Positions 1 through 7,897 are shown, counted from the first letter of the stretch. The stretch is DNA of 8,251 nucleotides from Tannerella sp. (GCA_031282485.1 JAITDQ010000346.1:1-8251), one strand, 5' to 3'. The notes: generated by a model not told the origin, from the sequence alone. Made by a program: numbers and translations.

Positions 1-1038
1 ATAACTCATCGGGTCGACCTTATACGTTCCTGTGGGCAGTGTCAGGAACGGGACTTTTGACGTTATCCAGTCTTTGTAGAGAGTATCGGTTGTACCGGGT
101 GGCAGGAATCCCGAGCGCATTTTGTATAACACATCCCGTTTTGCGTTGGGACATTCGACAATCGAATCTTTGGGAGCGATTTTCAATGTGTTGAATGTTC
201 CTGCGACAGTTTCGTACGTCAATTCGGAGATAGCAAGATGTTCGGGAACTTTGTCGAATGTGACAGTTGCTTTATTGTCTGCCAGATACGTATTTTTGAT
301 TTTGCGATGACTTCTTGCGTCGATATACTGCTGTTTTGTCGGAAGTTGATATTCGATTGACGATTTGAGATATACGGTATCCAGAATAGGTATTCCGTTT
401 TGTTTCGGCACCACCTTTGCTGTGAGGTCGATGACGCCGGCGGAACCCTCGGCAAGATTCATGACAGTCAGGTTTGCGCTGTCGCGGGATTTGAGCGTCA
501 TTGGCGTTTTCTGTGCGTTGATGTAGGAATATTCCATTTCGTAGAAATCGAAGAAGTCGGATGTTAAACCGTTAGCCCAGTTGAACTGAGCCGCTACCGG
601 AGCCAGCAGTTTTGACGGAACAGGAACGACAAGATTTGCCGTATCGACGTCCGTAAACGGGATGGCGGTAGCTTCGACAGGAATAGACCTGTTGCCGAAC
701 TCATCGACGTTATACACTTTGATTCGATACATCCGGGGTTCGGTGAGACCGGTGATGTTGAGCCACGACTGCACTTCGCAGGGATATTCCTTATTATCGT
801 ATTCGACAATAGTTTTCACCGCCTTACCAATCTTAACCTTTTCTTTCGGAATACGACCCGCATCCAGCAAATCGATTTCGACACGTTTGATACCGACCTT
901 AATATCGGCTTTATCGTATTTTCCGACATACACTTTTTCTTTTTTTGTATGTTCCTCGATATTGTCAAAGATATCGCCCGAACACGAAGAAAAAGCAAGA
1001 AAACTAATTGCAGATAAAATATAAAATAACTTTTTCAT
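1..1038 (-). CDS. DUF4998-like surface lipoprotein, C-terminus cut off by the window edge
   Basis: The reading frame starts at 1038 and stays open for 346 codons to the left edge, so the C-terminus is missing. The N-terminus is a lipoprotein signal: Lys2-Lys3, a hydrophobic core at about residues 4-17, and Cys19 in an F-S-S-C lipobox. Residues about 36-127 resemble DUF4998: a V-Y-V-G-K-Y-D opening, an aromatic/hydrophobic strand pattern, and a closing Y-R-I-K-V-Y-N-V-D..G-N-R-S segment typical of Fn3/Ig-like sandwiches. Residues about 135-346 match nothing I recognise with confidence. In related proteins a DUF5013 or other discoidin-like domain often follows, but this is inference. The start lies 2 bp after the stop of the upstream gene, which implies translational coupling in the susCD operon. 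The likely role is an outer-membrane, surface-facing accessory glycan-binding protein. The lipoprotein call is firm; the DUF4998 assignment is moderate and the function is inferred. Confidence 0.8.
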   Translation of the reverse strand, partial: MKKLFYILSAISFLAFSSCSGDIFDNIEEHTKKEKVYVGKYDKADIKVGIKRVEIDLLDAGRIPKEKVKIGKAVKTIVEYDNKEYPCEVQSWLNITGLTEPRMYRIKVYNVDEFGNRSIPVEATAIPFTDVDTANLVVPVPSKLLAPVAAQFNWANGLTSDFFDFYEMEYSYINAQKTPMTLKSRDSANLTVMNLAEGSAGVIDLTAKVVPKQNGIPILDTVYLKSSIEYQLPTKQQYIDARSHRKIKNTYLADNKATVTFDKVPEHLAISELTYETVAGTFNTLKIAPKDSIVECPNAKRDVLYKMRSGFLPPGTTDTLYKDWITSKVPFLTLPTGTYKVDPMSY

Positions 1039-1040
1039 GT

Positions 1041-2315
1041 TTATTTAATTTTAGATTTTGAAAACAGTCTTAATTCCGACACGCATGGAGGAGGACCGTC
1101 GGTGTAGTTATTACCGAAGCTGTTGCGGCACTCGAACCTGAACCAGCGTGCAGGTTTTGTAAATTTAGGGTCATAAGGATAGAGATAATGCATGTGTCCC
1201 GCACGACCGAGACGATACCACTGCAATTCGGATAACTGTCCTTCGGGCATGGGATTTTTATACACGTCTATCAGTTCCCACTTTTTACTGTCCTCGTCCC
1301 AGAGGTATGCGGCAAAGATGCCGACATCGCTGCCGGTGAAATAATTGCCTCGCGCTCCGATTTCGCCGCCATGTCTCGGATGAAGTATCAGACGGCTCAG
1401 TTCATAATAATCGCCAAGGTCAATCATGTAGTTCCAGTACGGAGTGGTATATCCGCCGGGGTTACTGAAGAAGGTATAATTATATTCTTTTGGTTTGTCG
1501 TCGATGATTCCGTCGATGAAAGCTGCTGTTCTGCCGTCGGCTTCGTTACCCCACGCCTGTACTGTTCCTCCACCGAACGGCGGTTCTTCCCATTCGGGAG
1601 GATAACTCCAGAGATTTTTACCGTTTTCGTCGAAATGAATGATTTCTTCGTCATAGAGTAATGACAGTGAACCTTTATCGACCGTTCCCGTCCGGTTGTT
1701 GAAACGGTCGCCGACGCTTACTTTCACCTTCACCTGTTCGTTTTCGGGCAACGTCAGGTTTTCGATGATAGCGTATCCGAGCGAATCGTTCGATGAAAAT
1801 ACGGTCATCAGTTCACGTTTCACGCCGTCCTGCGTAAACTCGTATTCGACAAAGACATTTGCCGTTTCCATCAGTTCATTTTTCCAGTGAATTACAAACC
1901 CGCCGAATCCGGGAAGCACATGAAAAGTTTTCGCTATCATCGCTATTGCCGATTCGAGCGGCGTGACCCTCACTGTTTCGCTTTTCGACCTGTTGCCCGC
2001 CTTATCGACGGCATAAACCTCGACTTCGTATTCCTTCAATTCGTACAATCCTTTCACATCAATCGAATCGGTGTAGAACGAAACAGCAAACACGTTTCGA
2101 CCGCATTTCGCTTCAATACTCATCAAGTCTTCATCTTTCGGAATATCGTAATATATCCGGATAGCGCCGTTCAACGCCACTCCCCTGACATTTTCGGGAG
2201 GAGAAGGCGGAATATTGTCGTCGGCGCTCATTTGAAAACGTTCACTTTCCCTGCACGCGCTGAAAAACAATATCACGGAAGCGTATAACCATAAATATCT
2301 TTTAATTATATTCAT
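1041..2315 (-). CDS. PUL accessory lipoprotein with DUF4959, DUF5126 and DUF5000 (discoidin-like) regions
   Basis: A 424-residue protein when started at 2315. The frame is open 12 codons further upstream to an ATG at 2351, but that start would overlap the susD stop and put charged residues before the signal. The 2315 start gives a clean lipoprotein signal (K5-R6, hydrophobic about 7-19, lipobox F-S-A-C with Cys21) and has ATTAAA four bases upstream. Residues about 35-120 resemble DUF4959, with strand pattern G-A-I-R-I-Y-Y and the closing E-Y-E-V-E-V-Y-A-V-D motif followed by G-N-R-S. Residues about 125-220 resemble DUF5126 (L-P-G-F-G-G-F-V-I-H-W). Residues about 247-420 resemble DUF5000, a galactose-binding/discoidin-like fold, with F-I-D-G-I-I-D-D, Y-M-I-D-L-G-D-Y-Y-E-L-S and a C-terminal R-W/F-R-F-E pattern. 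Such proteins commonly follow SusD in Bacteroidota PULs and are thought to bind glycan at the cell surface. No catalytic motif is visible. The ligand is unknown. Confidence 0.88.
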   Translation of the reverse strand: MNIIKRYLWLYASVILFFSACRESERFQMSADDNIPPSPPENVRGVALNGAIRIYYDIPKDEDLMSIEAKCGRNVFAVSFYTDSIDVKGLYELKEYEVEVYAVDKAGNRSKSETVRVTPLESAIAMIAKTFHVLPGFGGFVIHWKNELMETANVFVEYEFTQDGVKRELMTVFSSNDSLGYAIIENLTLPENEQVKVKVSVGDRFNNRTGTVDKGSLSLLYDEEIIHFDENGKNLWSYPPEWEEPPFGGGTVQAWGNEADGRTAAFIDGIIDDKPKEYNYTFFSNPGGYTTPYWNYMIDLGDYYELSRLILHPRHGGEIGARGNYFTGSDVGIFAAYLWDEDSKKWELIDVYKNPMPEGQLSELQWYRLGRAGHMHYLYPYDPKFTKPARWFRFECRNSFGNNYTDGPPPCVSELRLFSKSKIK

Positions 2316-2319
2316 ATTC

Positions 2320-2325
2320 TTTAAT
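2320..2325 (-). promoter_or_regulatory. ATTAAA translation leader that decides the start of the DUF4959 gene
   Basis: ATTAAA lies four bases before the ATG at 2315. The same hexamer sits four bases before the susD ATG (4368-4373) and five before the DUF4998-like ATG (1044-1049); susC has TTTAAA three bases upstream (7535-7540). None of these genes has a GGAGG-type Shine-Dalgarno site, as is known for Bacteroidota. The match favours 2315 over the further-upstream ATG at 2351. Confidence 0.5.
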
Positions 2326-2344
2326 TTAAAATCTAAAATCCATT

Positions 2345-4363
2345 TTACCATCCCGGGTTTTGTTTAAGGTTGGAGTTGATATTAATTTCATTCAAATCGA
2401 TAGGCCACAGGTAATTTGTTGCTGTAAACTTTCGAGATTGTTTCGTTTCGAGGTTGAAGAAGGTTCTGGCGTTTGTGCCTTTGTCGTTCCATCCCATAAT
2501 TGGTCGTGAAAATTCCGATACAGCCATTTTGTAACCGACCATATCCCAGTAATGGCTTCCTTCGAACGCCAGTTCGACAGCCCGTTCCTGGAGTATGATT
2601 TCGCGCAAAGTACGCTGGTCGGTGTGCCGGTTGACGCGGCGGGTTAGCGAGGGGTCAGACCATACTTTTTCGACGTCGGGAATACCGGCGCGACGACGGA
2701 CAACATTCAGAGCGTCGTACACTTCCTGACTTGGACCCGAAAATTCGTTCAACGCTTCCGCCTTCATCAGATAGAGGTCTGCCATCCGGATAATGGGATA
2801 AGGAAAATACACCGTACGGAACGACCATCCTCCGCTCGATTGCGGATGAGTGAACTTTTGAACGCCTATACCGGTGATATAGAAACATTCATCGGGACGT
2901 TGACCTGTTCCCCGTCCGCCGTCCTGACCCGAAAACATCAGAACGTTTATCCTGTACCGTTGTGCGCGAAAATAACTGCCCGACACGGCTAAACTTGTGT
3001 AAAACCGCGGTTCACGACCTAAATGTAACTTGACGGTTTCGATACCCGGCTGCATTATACCGGCGATATCGGCGTATGCGGGGTCTGTCACGGCGGGCGT
3101 GGTGACAATGTCATATCTGTTGCTGTAGTCGAAATTACGGTCATCTTCGATTGGCAATCCGTTTTTGGTATAGAACCGTTCTGCCATTCTGTAACTTGCG
3201 GCGAGCCAGTTGCCCGAACCGAACACATTGCCTTTAGCCTCAAACTCGCCCTCGCCCGAATAGATTGGTTTGTTTGGAAGTTTTGGAGTCGATGCGGTCT
3301 GAATATCGAGCCAGCGTTCGTAATTGTCTGCCCATGTAAACTGTTCGAAATTCGAGTAGCCCCAGATGACTTCGTTGTTCCACGCGTCGACCGGCGTATA
3401 ACGAAGGTCATACAGCGTTTGCATACGTTCGGGCGCAACCGCCATATCTTCCCAGTCGTATTTGGGAATGTTCTTTGTGACAGGATATTTGTAGATGCCG
3501 AATCCGCCTTTTGTACAGATTTCGATAGCCTCGTTGATAGCCTTAATAGCGTCCTGCCATTTTTCTTTCTTTTCGTCCTGCGGGAAATAATGCTGTTTGT
3601 CGAAATCGTAGAAGTCGCCGAAAACATCTCTGTTGCCGTTGAAGAACGGACGCGCCCGTGCGACCAGTATTCTCGCTTTTATTGCAGCAGCTATCGGCTG
3701 ATTTATCTGTCCGAGGTCGGTTTCCGACGTTATCAGTTTCAAATCGGGCATCGCCTCGTCAATAAGTTTGATGATGTAGTCGAAACATTCGTCGATTTTA
3801 CGCCTTTTGGGAAACAGCAGTTCTTCGGACGTTTCCTTCGGCGAAATCACATTGTCGGATATCACGATAGGACCGTAACTTTGCACTAACAGAAAATGAA
3901 AATAGGCTTTAAGAAATTTCACCTGCGCTTTCCAGTCTTTGATAGTGACTTCGTCCATATCGGGGACATTCTCTATGTTCGCAAGAAAAATATTTGCCTG
4001 ATTGATTCCCTGATACAGCGGTTTTGCTCCGCCTGTTCCCGACCATTGACCAAGAATGACGTCATTGCCCGAGACCTGTAATCCTCGCATGATGCGGATA
4101 GAGCGAAGCCGTTCGACATTATTGTCATAACCCAGCGCGCTGCTGCCGATATATTCGTCGCCCAGCATCCATGTCGTTGCGTGCGTTGCATCGACATGCG
4201 GCAAAAAACTGTACACGTTTGCCAGCGCCTCGACAGCATTTTTACGCGTGGAAAAAACATCTTCCACTTTCATTGTGTTATCGGGCACTACATCAAGATA
4301 ATCAGTACACGATACGCAAAATAATCCTGCCGTCAGAAATATTGTTTTAAATATACTTTTCAT
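2345..4363 (-). CDS. SusD/RagB-family outer-membrane nutrient-binding lipoprotein
   Basis: A complete 672-residue protein, slightly longer than many SusD homologues. It begins with a lipoprotein signal (K2, hydrophobic 4-17, Cys19 in C-V-S-C), followed at once by the family-typical D-Y-L-D-V-V-P-D-N at 21-29. The helical TPR-like scaffold shows at about 145-170 (Q-V-K-F-L-K-A-Y-F-H-F), 222-240 (A-A-A-I-K-A-R-I-L-V-A-R-A), 521-540 (Y-P-I-I-R-M-A-D-L-Y-L-M-K-A-E-A) and 586-608 (R-E-I-I-L-Q-E-R-A-V-E-L-A-F-E). The C-terminus Y-L-W-P-I-D followed by N-P-G-W is a hallmark of the family. In known SusCD complexes SusD is a lid that captures glycan or glycopeptide outside the cell and closes over the SusC barrel. 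The gene lies 18 bp after susC and shares its transcript. The ATG has ATTAAA four bases upstream. The family is certain; the ligand is not predictable from sequence. Confidence 0.97.
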   Translation of the reverse strand: MKSIFKTIFLTAGLFCVSCTDYLDVVPDNTMKVEDVFSTRKNAVEALANVYSFLPHVDATHATTWMLGDEYIGSSALGYDNNVERLRSIRIMRGLQVSGNDVILGQWSGTGGAKPLYQGINQANIFLANIENVPDMDEVTIKDWKAQVKFLKAYFHFLLVQSYGPIVISDNVISPKETSEELLFPKRRKIDECFDYIIKLIDEAMPDLKLITSETDLGQINQPIAAAIKARILVARARPFFNGNRDVFGDFYDFDKQHYFPQDEKKEKWQDAIKAINEAIEICTKGGFGIYKYPVTKNIPKYDWEDMAVAPERMQTLYDLRYTPVDAWNNEVIWGYSNFEQFTWADNYERWLDIQTASTPKLPNKPIYSGEGEFEAKGNVFGSGNWLAASYRMAERFYTKNGLPIEDDRNFDYSNRYDIVTTPAVTDPAYADIAGIMQPGIETVKLHLGREPRFYTSLAVSGSYFRAQRYRINVLMFSGQDGGRGTGQRPDECFYITGIGVQKFTHPQSSGGWSFRTVYFPYPIIRMADLYLMKAEALNEFSGPSQEVYDALNVVRRRAGIPDVEKVWSDPSLTRRVNRHTDQRTLREIILQERAVELAFEGSHYWDMVGYKMAVSEFSRPIMGWNDKGTNARTFFNLETKQSRKFTATNYLWPIDLNEININSNLKQNPGW

Positions 4364-4381
4364 ACAATTTAATATTAAATG

Positions 4382-7300
4382 TTAAAATGATACTTGAAGA
4401 CCTACGTTGAAACGCCGCTGTATCGGATAACCCAGACCGTTGTCGCCCATTTCGGGATCCCACAACTTAAACGGACTGATGATAAACACATTCTCGGCGC
4501 TGAAATAACCGCGCAGATTCTGAACTTTCAATTTGCTCAACGCTCCAAAATTATAGCCTAATTCGATATTTTTCAAACGCATGAAACTGCCGTCGCGCAT
4601 CCACCACGACGACTGCCGGGTATTATTGTCCAGCGTCTCCGCCGACAAACGGGGCCAGAACGAATGAACATCCGGATTGGTTTCGGTCCAGTAATTATTG
4701 CCGACAATCAGCAGCGCATTACGCCGGTTGATGAACGGCGCAATTTTCTCGGGAGCAATGTAAAACGACACGCGTGAATTGCCCTGGAAGAAAAACGAAA
4801 AATCCCAGTTCATGTAACCCGTCGAAAGACCAAACCCGTACTGTATTTCCGGCACAGTCGGATAACCCATATACACCATATCGTTTTCGTTGACCATCCC
4901 GTCGTTGTTGACGTCGGTATATTTGATGTCGCCGGCGCCGTAATCGCCAAACTGTTGCGGAGCGGCGTTGGCTATTTCTTTGTCGTCAACAAAAAGCCGT
5001 TCGGCAATCAATCCTTTTTGAAGATTGATGTTACGCCCCACTTGCGACAGGTATTTGTCGGAATATCTCGGCTCGTCCAGTTTCAGGTATTTGTTGACCG
5101 CATAAGTGAAATTGAGACGTCCGGTAACCCAGAAATCTTTGTTGAACACATGCTGGATATCGACCGAAGCATCAATACCGTGCGATTCGGCTTTCCCGAC
5201 ATTACCGCTGATTTTAGCCGTCATACCCGAGGTCGAAGCGAAATTTTGCCGTTCCATATAAATGTTACTTCTGATATTTTTGAAATATTCGAGTTGCAAA
5301 TTAATAGCTTTGAAAAATCCCAGTTCGATTGCATAATTGTAGATATCCGAAATTTCCCACGTGATGTCGGGATTTGCATAACGGTTCACTTTATATCCCC
5401 GGTATGCGGTGGTGAAAGTTTCGCCCCACCGGTATCCGAGGTCATAAAACTCATTTCCGAACTCTCCCCATACTACGTCCGAGAGAAACCAGAACCGTCC
5501 TGCACGGTTCGAAATGGCGTCGTTACCCACTTTTCCGTATGTGAATCTCAACTTCAAATTGCTGATAACGTCTTTTGTCGCTTCCATAAACGCTTCGTTC
5601 GAAATCAACCATCCCACGCCAATCGAAGGAAACAGACCAAAGCGTTTGTTGCCGGTGAACTTTTCGGAACCGTTGTATCCAAACGAAAATTCGGTGAAAT
5701 AACGGTTGTCGTAATCGTATGTGAATCGTCCCGACAAACCAACATTCCGTTCGGGTAACGCTTCGTAAATCGAAGAACCGCCGCTTGTAAGAAGTATTTC
5801 CTCCGCTCTTCCTACCAGCATGCCTCCGATGGTATGCACTCCGAAAGTTCTGTCCCAGTTCAATCTGCCTTCGTAATAATAATGCGAGGTCGATATGCTC
5901 GATTGCGCGACATCGCCCAGATAAGGATTACCCGCATTTTCGTTCAGACAAAGCAACTTGTATTTTTTCGTCACCTGGTCGTATGATTCTACATCGTAAA
6001 AATAGGGTTCATATCCACGTGTCTGCTCGTACGAACTGCTCGTGTTGACCGACACTTTCATCTGCGCTTTCAGTCCTTTGACAAGCATGTCAAAATCCTG
6101 CATCAGAGTAGCCATAACCGTTACGGTAGCGTCGTCCTTCGACTTGTAACCTTTGACCATATCGGCATAAGGATTGCCTTTCAATCCTCCGCTGACAAAT
6201 GTGTTTCCAAACAAAGTATGGGTTGTGAGCAGATTGGCTTCGTCAGGCTCGTACACCGCCGGAAAATCAACAGGATTGGAATTCATCACCGATGCAAATA
6301 TGTCGCCGGCAGCAATAGCGGGACCGGTATATTTTTCGTAACGCGCCTGCAAACGCGTATCCAGAGTGGTCGAAGACGAAAGTTTGAATATGACATTATT
6401 ACGTAAATGAAAACGGTTGATGTCGATGTTGTTGTTAAAATTATTACGCTTGTCAACTTTCAACAGACCGGTTTCTTTGTCGTATCCTCCGGCAACGTAG
6501 TAAGTGGCTACTTTGCCGCCTCCCGAAACGTTCAGATTGGCTTTCGTATTGACTGTCGCCGTGTTGAACAGGGTATTATACCAGTTCACATTGGGATAAA
6601 TCATGGGATTCTCGCCACGTATGGTCGACTGAATTTTTTGCTCGTCGTAATACGGTCCCAACAGCGGATTTCTGCCTTCACGCGCTTCGTTATACATTCG
6701 CATATATGTGATAGCGTCCACATAATCAATATTTCTGCTCGGCGTAGCAACGTGCGTATCAATACGTGCATTGATTTTTACAGAGCCTTCGATTCCCGAC
6801 TTGGTGTTTACCAGAATGATGCCGTTAGCGCCTCTGGCTCCATATACCGAGGTCGCCGAAGCATCTTTTAACACGGAAAAACTTTCGACGTCGTCGGGCT
6901 GGATACGCGCCAAATCATCGCTGGAGGCTTCGAATCCGTCAATCAGTATCAGCGGATCACGTTTGCCTTCCTTGGTGAACGTGGTGATACCGCGTACAAA
7001 ATAGTTGGCATTATCGGCTCCCGGTTCGCCGGAGGTCTGATACGAAATGATGCCCGGAATCTTGCCGGCAAAAGCGGTGGTAAGATTCGACGCCGGAACT
7101 CGTAACGTCGACATCTTCACCGACTCAACCGACGCAAGTACACTGGATTTCTTCTGCGTTCCAAAGGCTACAATAGTGACGTCATCAAGCGACTGCGCTT
7201 CCTCGACCATAATGACTACTATTGTGGTCTTTTCGGCGGCGACCTTCTGCTCCTGAGTAACGTAACCCTGTAATCTGAACTCAAGAACGCTGCCAACAGG

Positions 7301-7531
7301 AACATTCGACAATGTATAATCGCCATCGTCGTTTGTCACCACGCCCACGGTCGACGCTTTTACCATCACGGCAACTCCCGATAGCGTATTACCATCCGAA
7401 TCAACTACTTTACCTTTAATAGTAAGGTTTTGAGCGCTAAGTCCAACGCTCAGGAAAAACATGGAAAACAATAACAAAATCGCTATCCACTCTTGTTTAA
7501 TCTCTTCAAATTTTACAATAAATTTATTCAT
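4382..7531 (-). CDS. SusC/RagA-family TonB-dependent outer-membrane transporter
   Basis: A complete 1049-residue protein of normal length for the family. A Sec signal peptide has a long charged n-region (1-15), a hydrophobic core (about 16-31) and likely cleavage after L-S-A at 33. Residues about 36-110 are the carboxypeptidase-D regulatory-like Ig domain (I-K-G-K-V-V-D-S-D-G-N onward). A TonB-box-like D-D-V-T-I-V-A-F-G follows at 116-124. The plug spans about 125-245 and contains D-P-L-I-L-I-D-G-F (192-200) and the SusC signature L-K-D-A-S-A-T-S-V-Y-G-A-R-G-A-N-G (221-237). The remainder is the 22-strand-type beta-barrel, ending in the C-terminal Phe expected for BAM insertion. D873 to D884 forms an EF-hand-like loop (D-V-N-N-D-G...D) often seen in SusC proteins. 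It imports SusD-captured ligand into the periplasm using TonB energy. No N-terminal STN domain is present, so direct signalling to an anti-sigma factor is not expected. It is the first gene of the operon. The substrate is unknown. Confidence 0.97.
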   Translation of the reverse strand: MNKFIVKFEEIKQEWIAILLLFSMFFLSVGLSAQNLTIKGKVVDSDGNTLSGVAVMVKASTVGVVTNDDGDYTLSNVPVGSVLEFRLQGYVTQEQKVAAEKTTIVVIMVEEAQSLDDVTIVAFGTQKKSSVLASVESVKMSTLRVPASNLTTAFAGKIPGIISYQTSGEPGADNANYFVRGITTFTKEGKRDPLILIDGFEASSDDLARIQPDDVESFSVLKDASATSVYGARGANGIILVNTKSGIEGSVKINARIDTHVATPSRNIDYVDAITYMRMYNEAREGRNPLLGPYYDEQKIQSTIRGENPMIYPNVNWYNTLFNTATVNTKANLNVSGGGKVATYYVAGGYDKETGLLKVDKRNNFNNNIDINRFHLRNNVIFKLSSSTTLDTRLQARYEKYTGPAIAAGDIFASVMNSNPVDFPAVYEPDEANLLTTHTLFGNTFVSGGLKGNPYADMVKGYKSKDDATVTVMATLMQDFDMLVKGLKAQMKVSVNTSSSYEQTRGYEPYFYDVESYDQVTKKYKLLCLNENAGNPYLGDVAQSSISTSHYYYEGRLNWDRTFGVHTIGGMLVGRAEEILLTSGGSSIYEALPERNVGLSGRFTYDYDNRYFTEFSFGYNGSEKFTGNKRFGLFPSIGVGWLISNEAFMEATKDVISNLKLRFTYGKVGNDAISNRAGRFWFLSDVVWGEFGNEFYDLGYRWGETFTTAYRGYKVNRYANPDITWEISDIYNYAIELGFFKAINLQLEYFKNIRSNIYMERQNFASTSGMTAKISGNVGKAESHGIDASVDIQHVFNKDFWVTGRLNFTYAVNKYLKLDEPRYSDKYLSQVGRNINLQKGLIAERLFVDDKEIANAAPQQFGDYGAGDIKYTDVNNDGMVNENDMVYMGYPTVPEIQYGFGLSTGYMNWDFSFFFQGNSRVSFYIAPEKIAPFINRRNALLIVGNNYWTETNPDVHSFWPRLSAETLDNNTRQSSWWMRDGSFMRLKNIELGYNFGALSKLKVQNLRGYFSAENVFIISPFKLWDPEMGDNGLGYPIQRRFNVGLQVSF

Positions 7532-7645
7532 CGTTTTAAATTAGATGTCAAGAATCCTTTTGTATCTCAACATTGGTTTAATATTTTTTTAAATTACACT
7601 CGAAATTTATAATCCCGATATATCTGACTGATCCTTACTAAGAAC

Positions 7646-7677
7646 CAAAAAAATCACGGATCATGAAGAATCAAAAA
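7646..7677 (-). promoter_or_regulatory. Very weak candidate susC promoter
   Basis: On the minus strand TTTTTTTG (7653 down to 7646, 7 of 8 matches to TAnnTTTG) is preceded by TTTTTG (7677 down to 7672) with an 18-base spacer. Transcription would start near 7639, giving a leader of roughly 110 bases, with the 10-bp direct repeat lying some 80-110 bp further upstream. The elements are homopolymer-like, so chance occurrence is likely. Confidence 0.18.
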
Positions 7678-7717
7678 ACTGTTCCATAATCTTATCCATT
7701 ATCTAAGAAAAATACAT

Positions 7718-7746
7718 ATAAACTCTCCTGTCATCAATAAACTCTC
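7718..7746. repeat. 10-bp direct repeat, candidate activator site of the susCD operon
   Basis: ATAAACTCTC occurs exactly at 7718-7727 and again at 7737-7746, a period of 19 bp, close to two DNA turns. The pair lies about 190-215 bp upstream of the susC start. PUL operons are often activated by AraC-type hybrid two-component or SusR-like regulators that bind paired sites upstream of susC. That this pair is such a site is inference; no regulator gene is in the window. Confidence 0.45.
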
Positions 7747-7872
7747 TCGACTCAATATATACCATTACAAAGTCCAAAAAGTTTTCCAAAAATGCAAATA
7801 TTTTTTCTAAATGACACTAATTAATGTATAATGACAGGATTAGTATCCATTGTCAACAAAAAACTATGATTT

Positions 7873-7897
7873 TTGTGATTTAAAAATGTAATCACAA
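7873..7897. promoter_or_regulatory. Inverted repeat TTGTGATT-N9-AATCACAA, candidate operator
   Basis: Two perfect 8-bp arms (7873-7880 and 7890-7897) flank a 9-base spacer, about 95-120 bp upstream of grpE. Arm and spacer lengths resemble the HrcA-binding CIRCE element (9-N9-9) of heat-shock genes, but the arm sequence is unrelated to the CIRCE consensus TTAGCACTC. The half-site TGTGA recalls CRP/FNR-type sites, yet their spacing is 6 rather than the 13 seen here. A transcribed hairpin is also possible. Confidence 0.4.

Noticed and set aside
662..1024. A 120-codon plus-strand frame inside the left-edge gene
   Set aside because: It is antisense to the 346-codon lipoprotein frame, which has a proper signal peptide and operon position.
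1049..2341. Inverted copies of ATTTTAGATTTT near 1049-1060 and 2328-2340
   Set aside because: The sequence is A/T-only apart from one G and falls in gene ends and leaders; a chance match over 1.3 kb is likely and nothing suggests a mobile element between them.
3419..3889. A 156-codon plus-strand frame and a 179-codon minus-strand frame (3088-3627) inside the SusD gene
   Set aside because: Both overlap the full SusD-like protein in other frames and have low-complexity, non-conserved translations.
4955..5758. A 267-codon open frame on the plus strand inside susC
   Set aside because: It lies wholly antisense to an intact, strongly conserved SusC barrel and shows no family motif or signal. Such frames are common shadows when the opposite strand is free of certain codons.
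7629..7663. TGATCC/GGATCA 6-bp inverted pair in the susC leader
   Set aside because: The arms are short, the loop is 23 bases and neither side extends, so it is not a convincing hairpin or operator.
7663..7689. Short ATG frame in the intergenic region
   Set aside because: It stops after eight codons and has no initiation leader like the real genes.
7874..7896. TGTGA...TCACA as a CRP-type binding site
   Set aside because: The half-sites are 13 bases apart instead of 6, so it does not fit a CRP/FNR dimer site.
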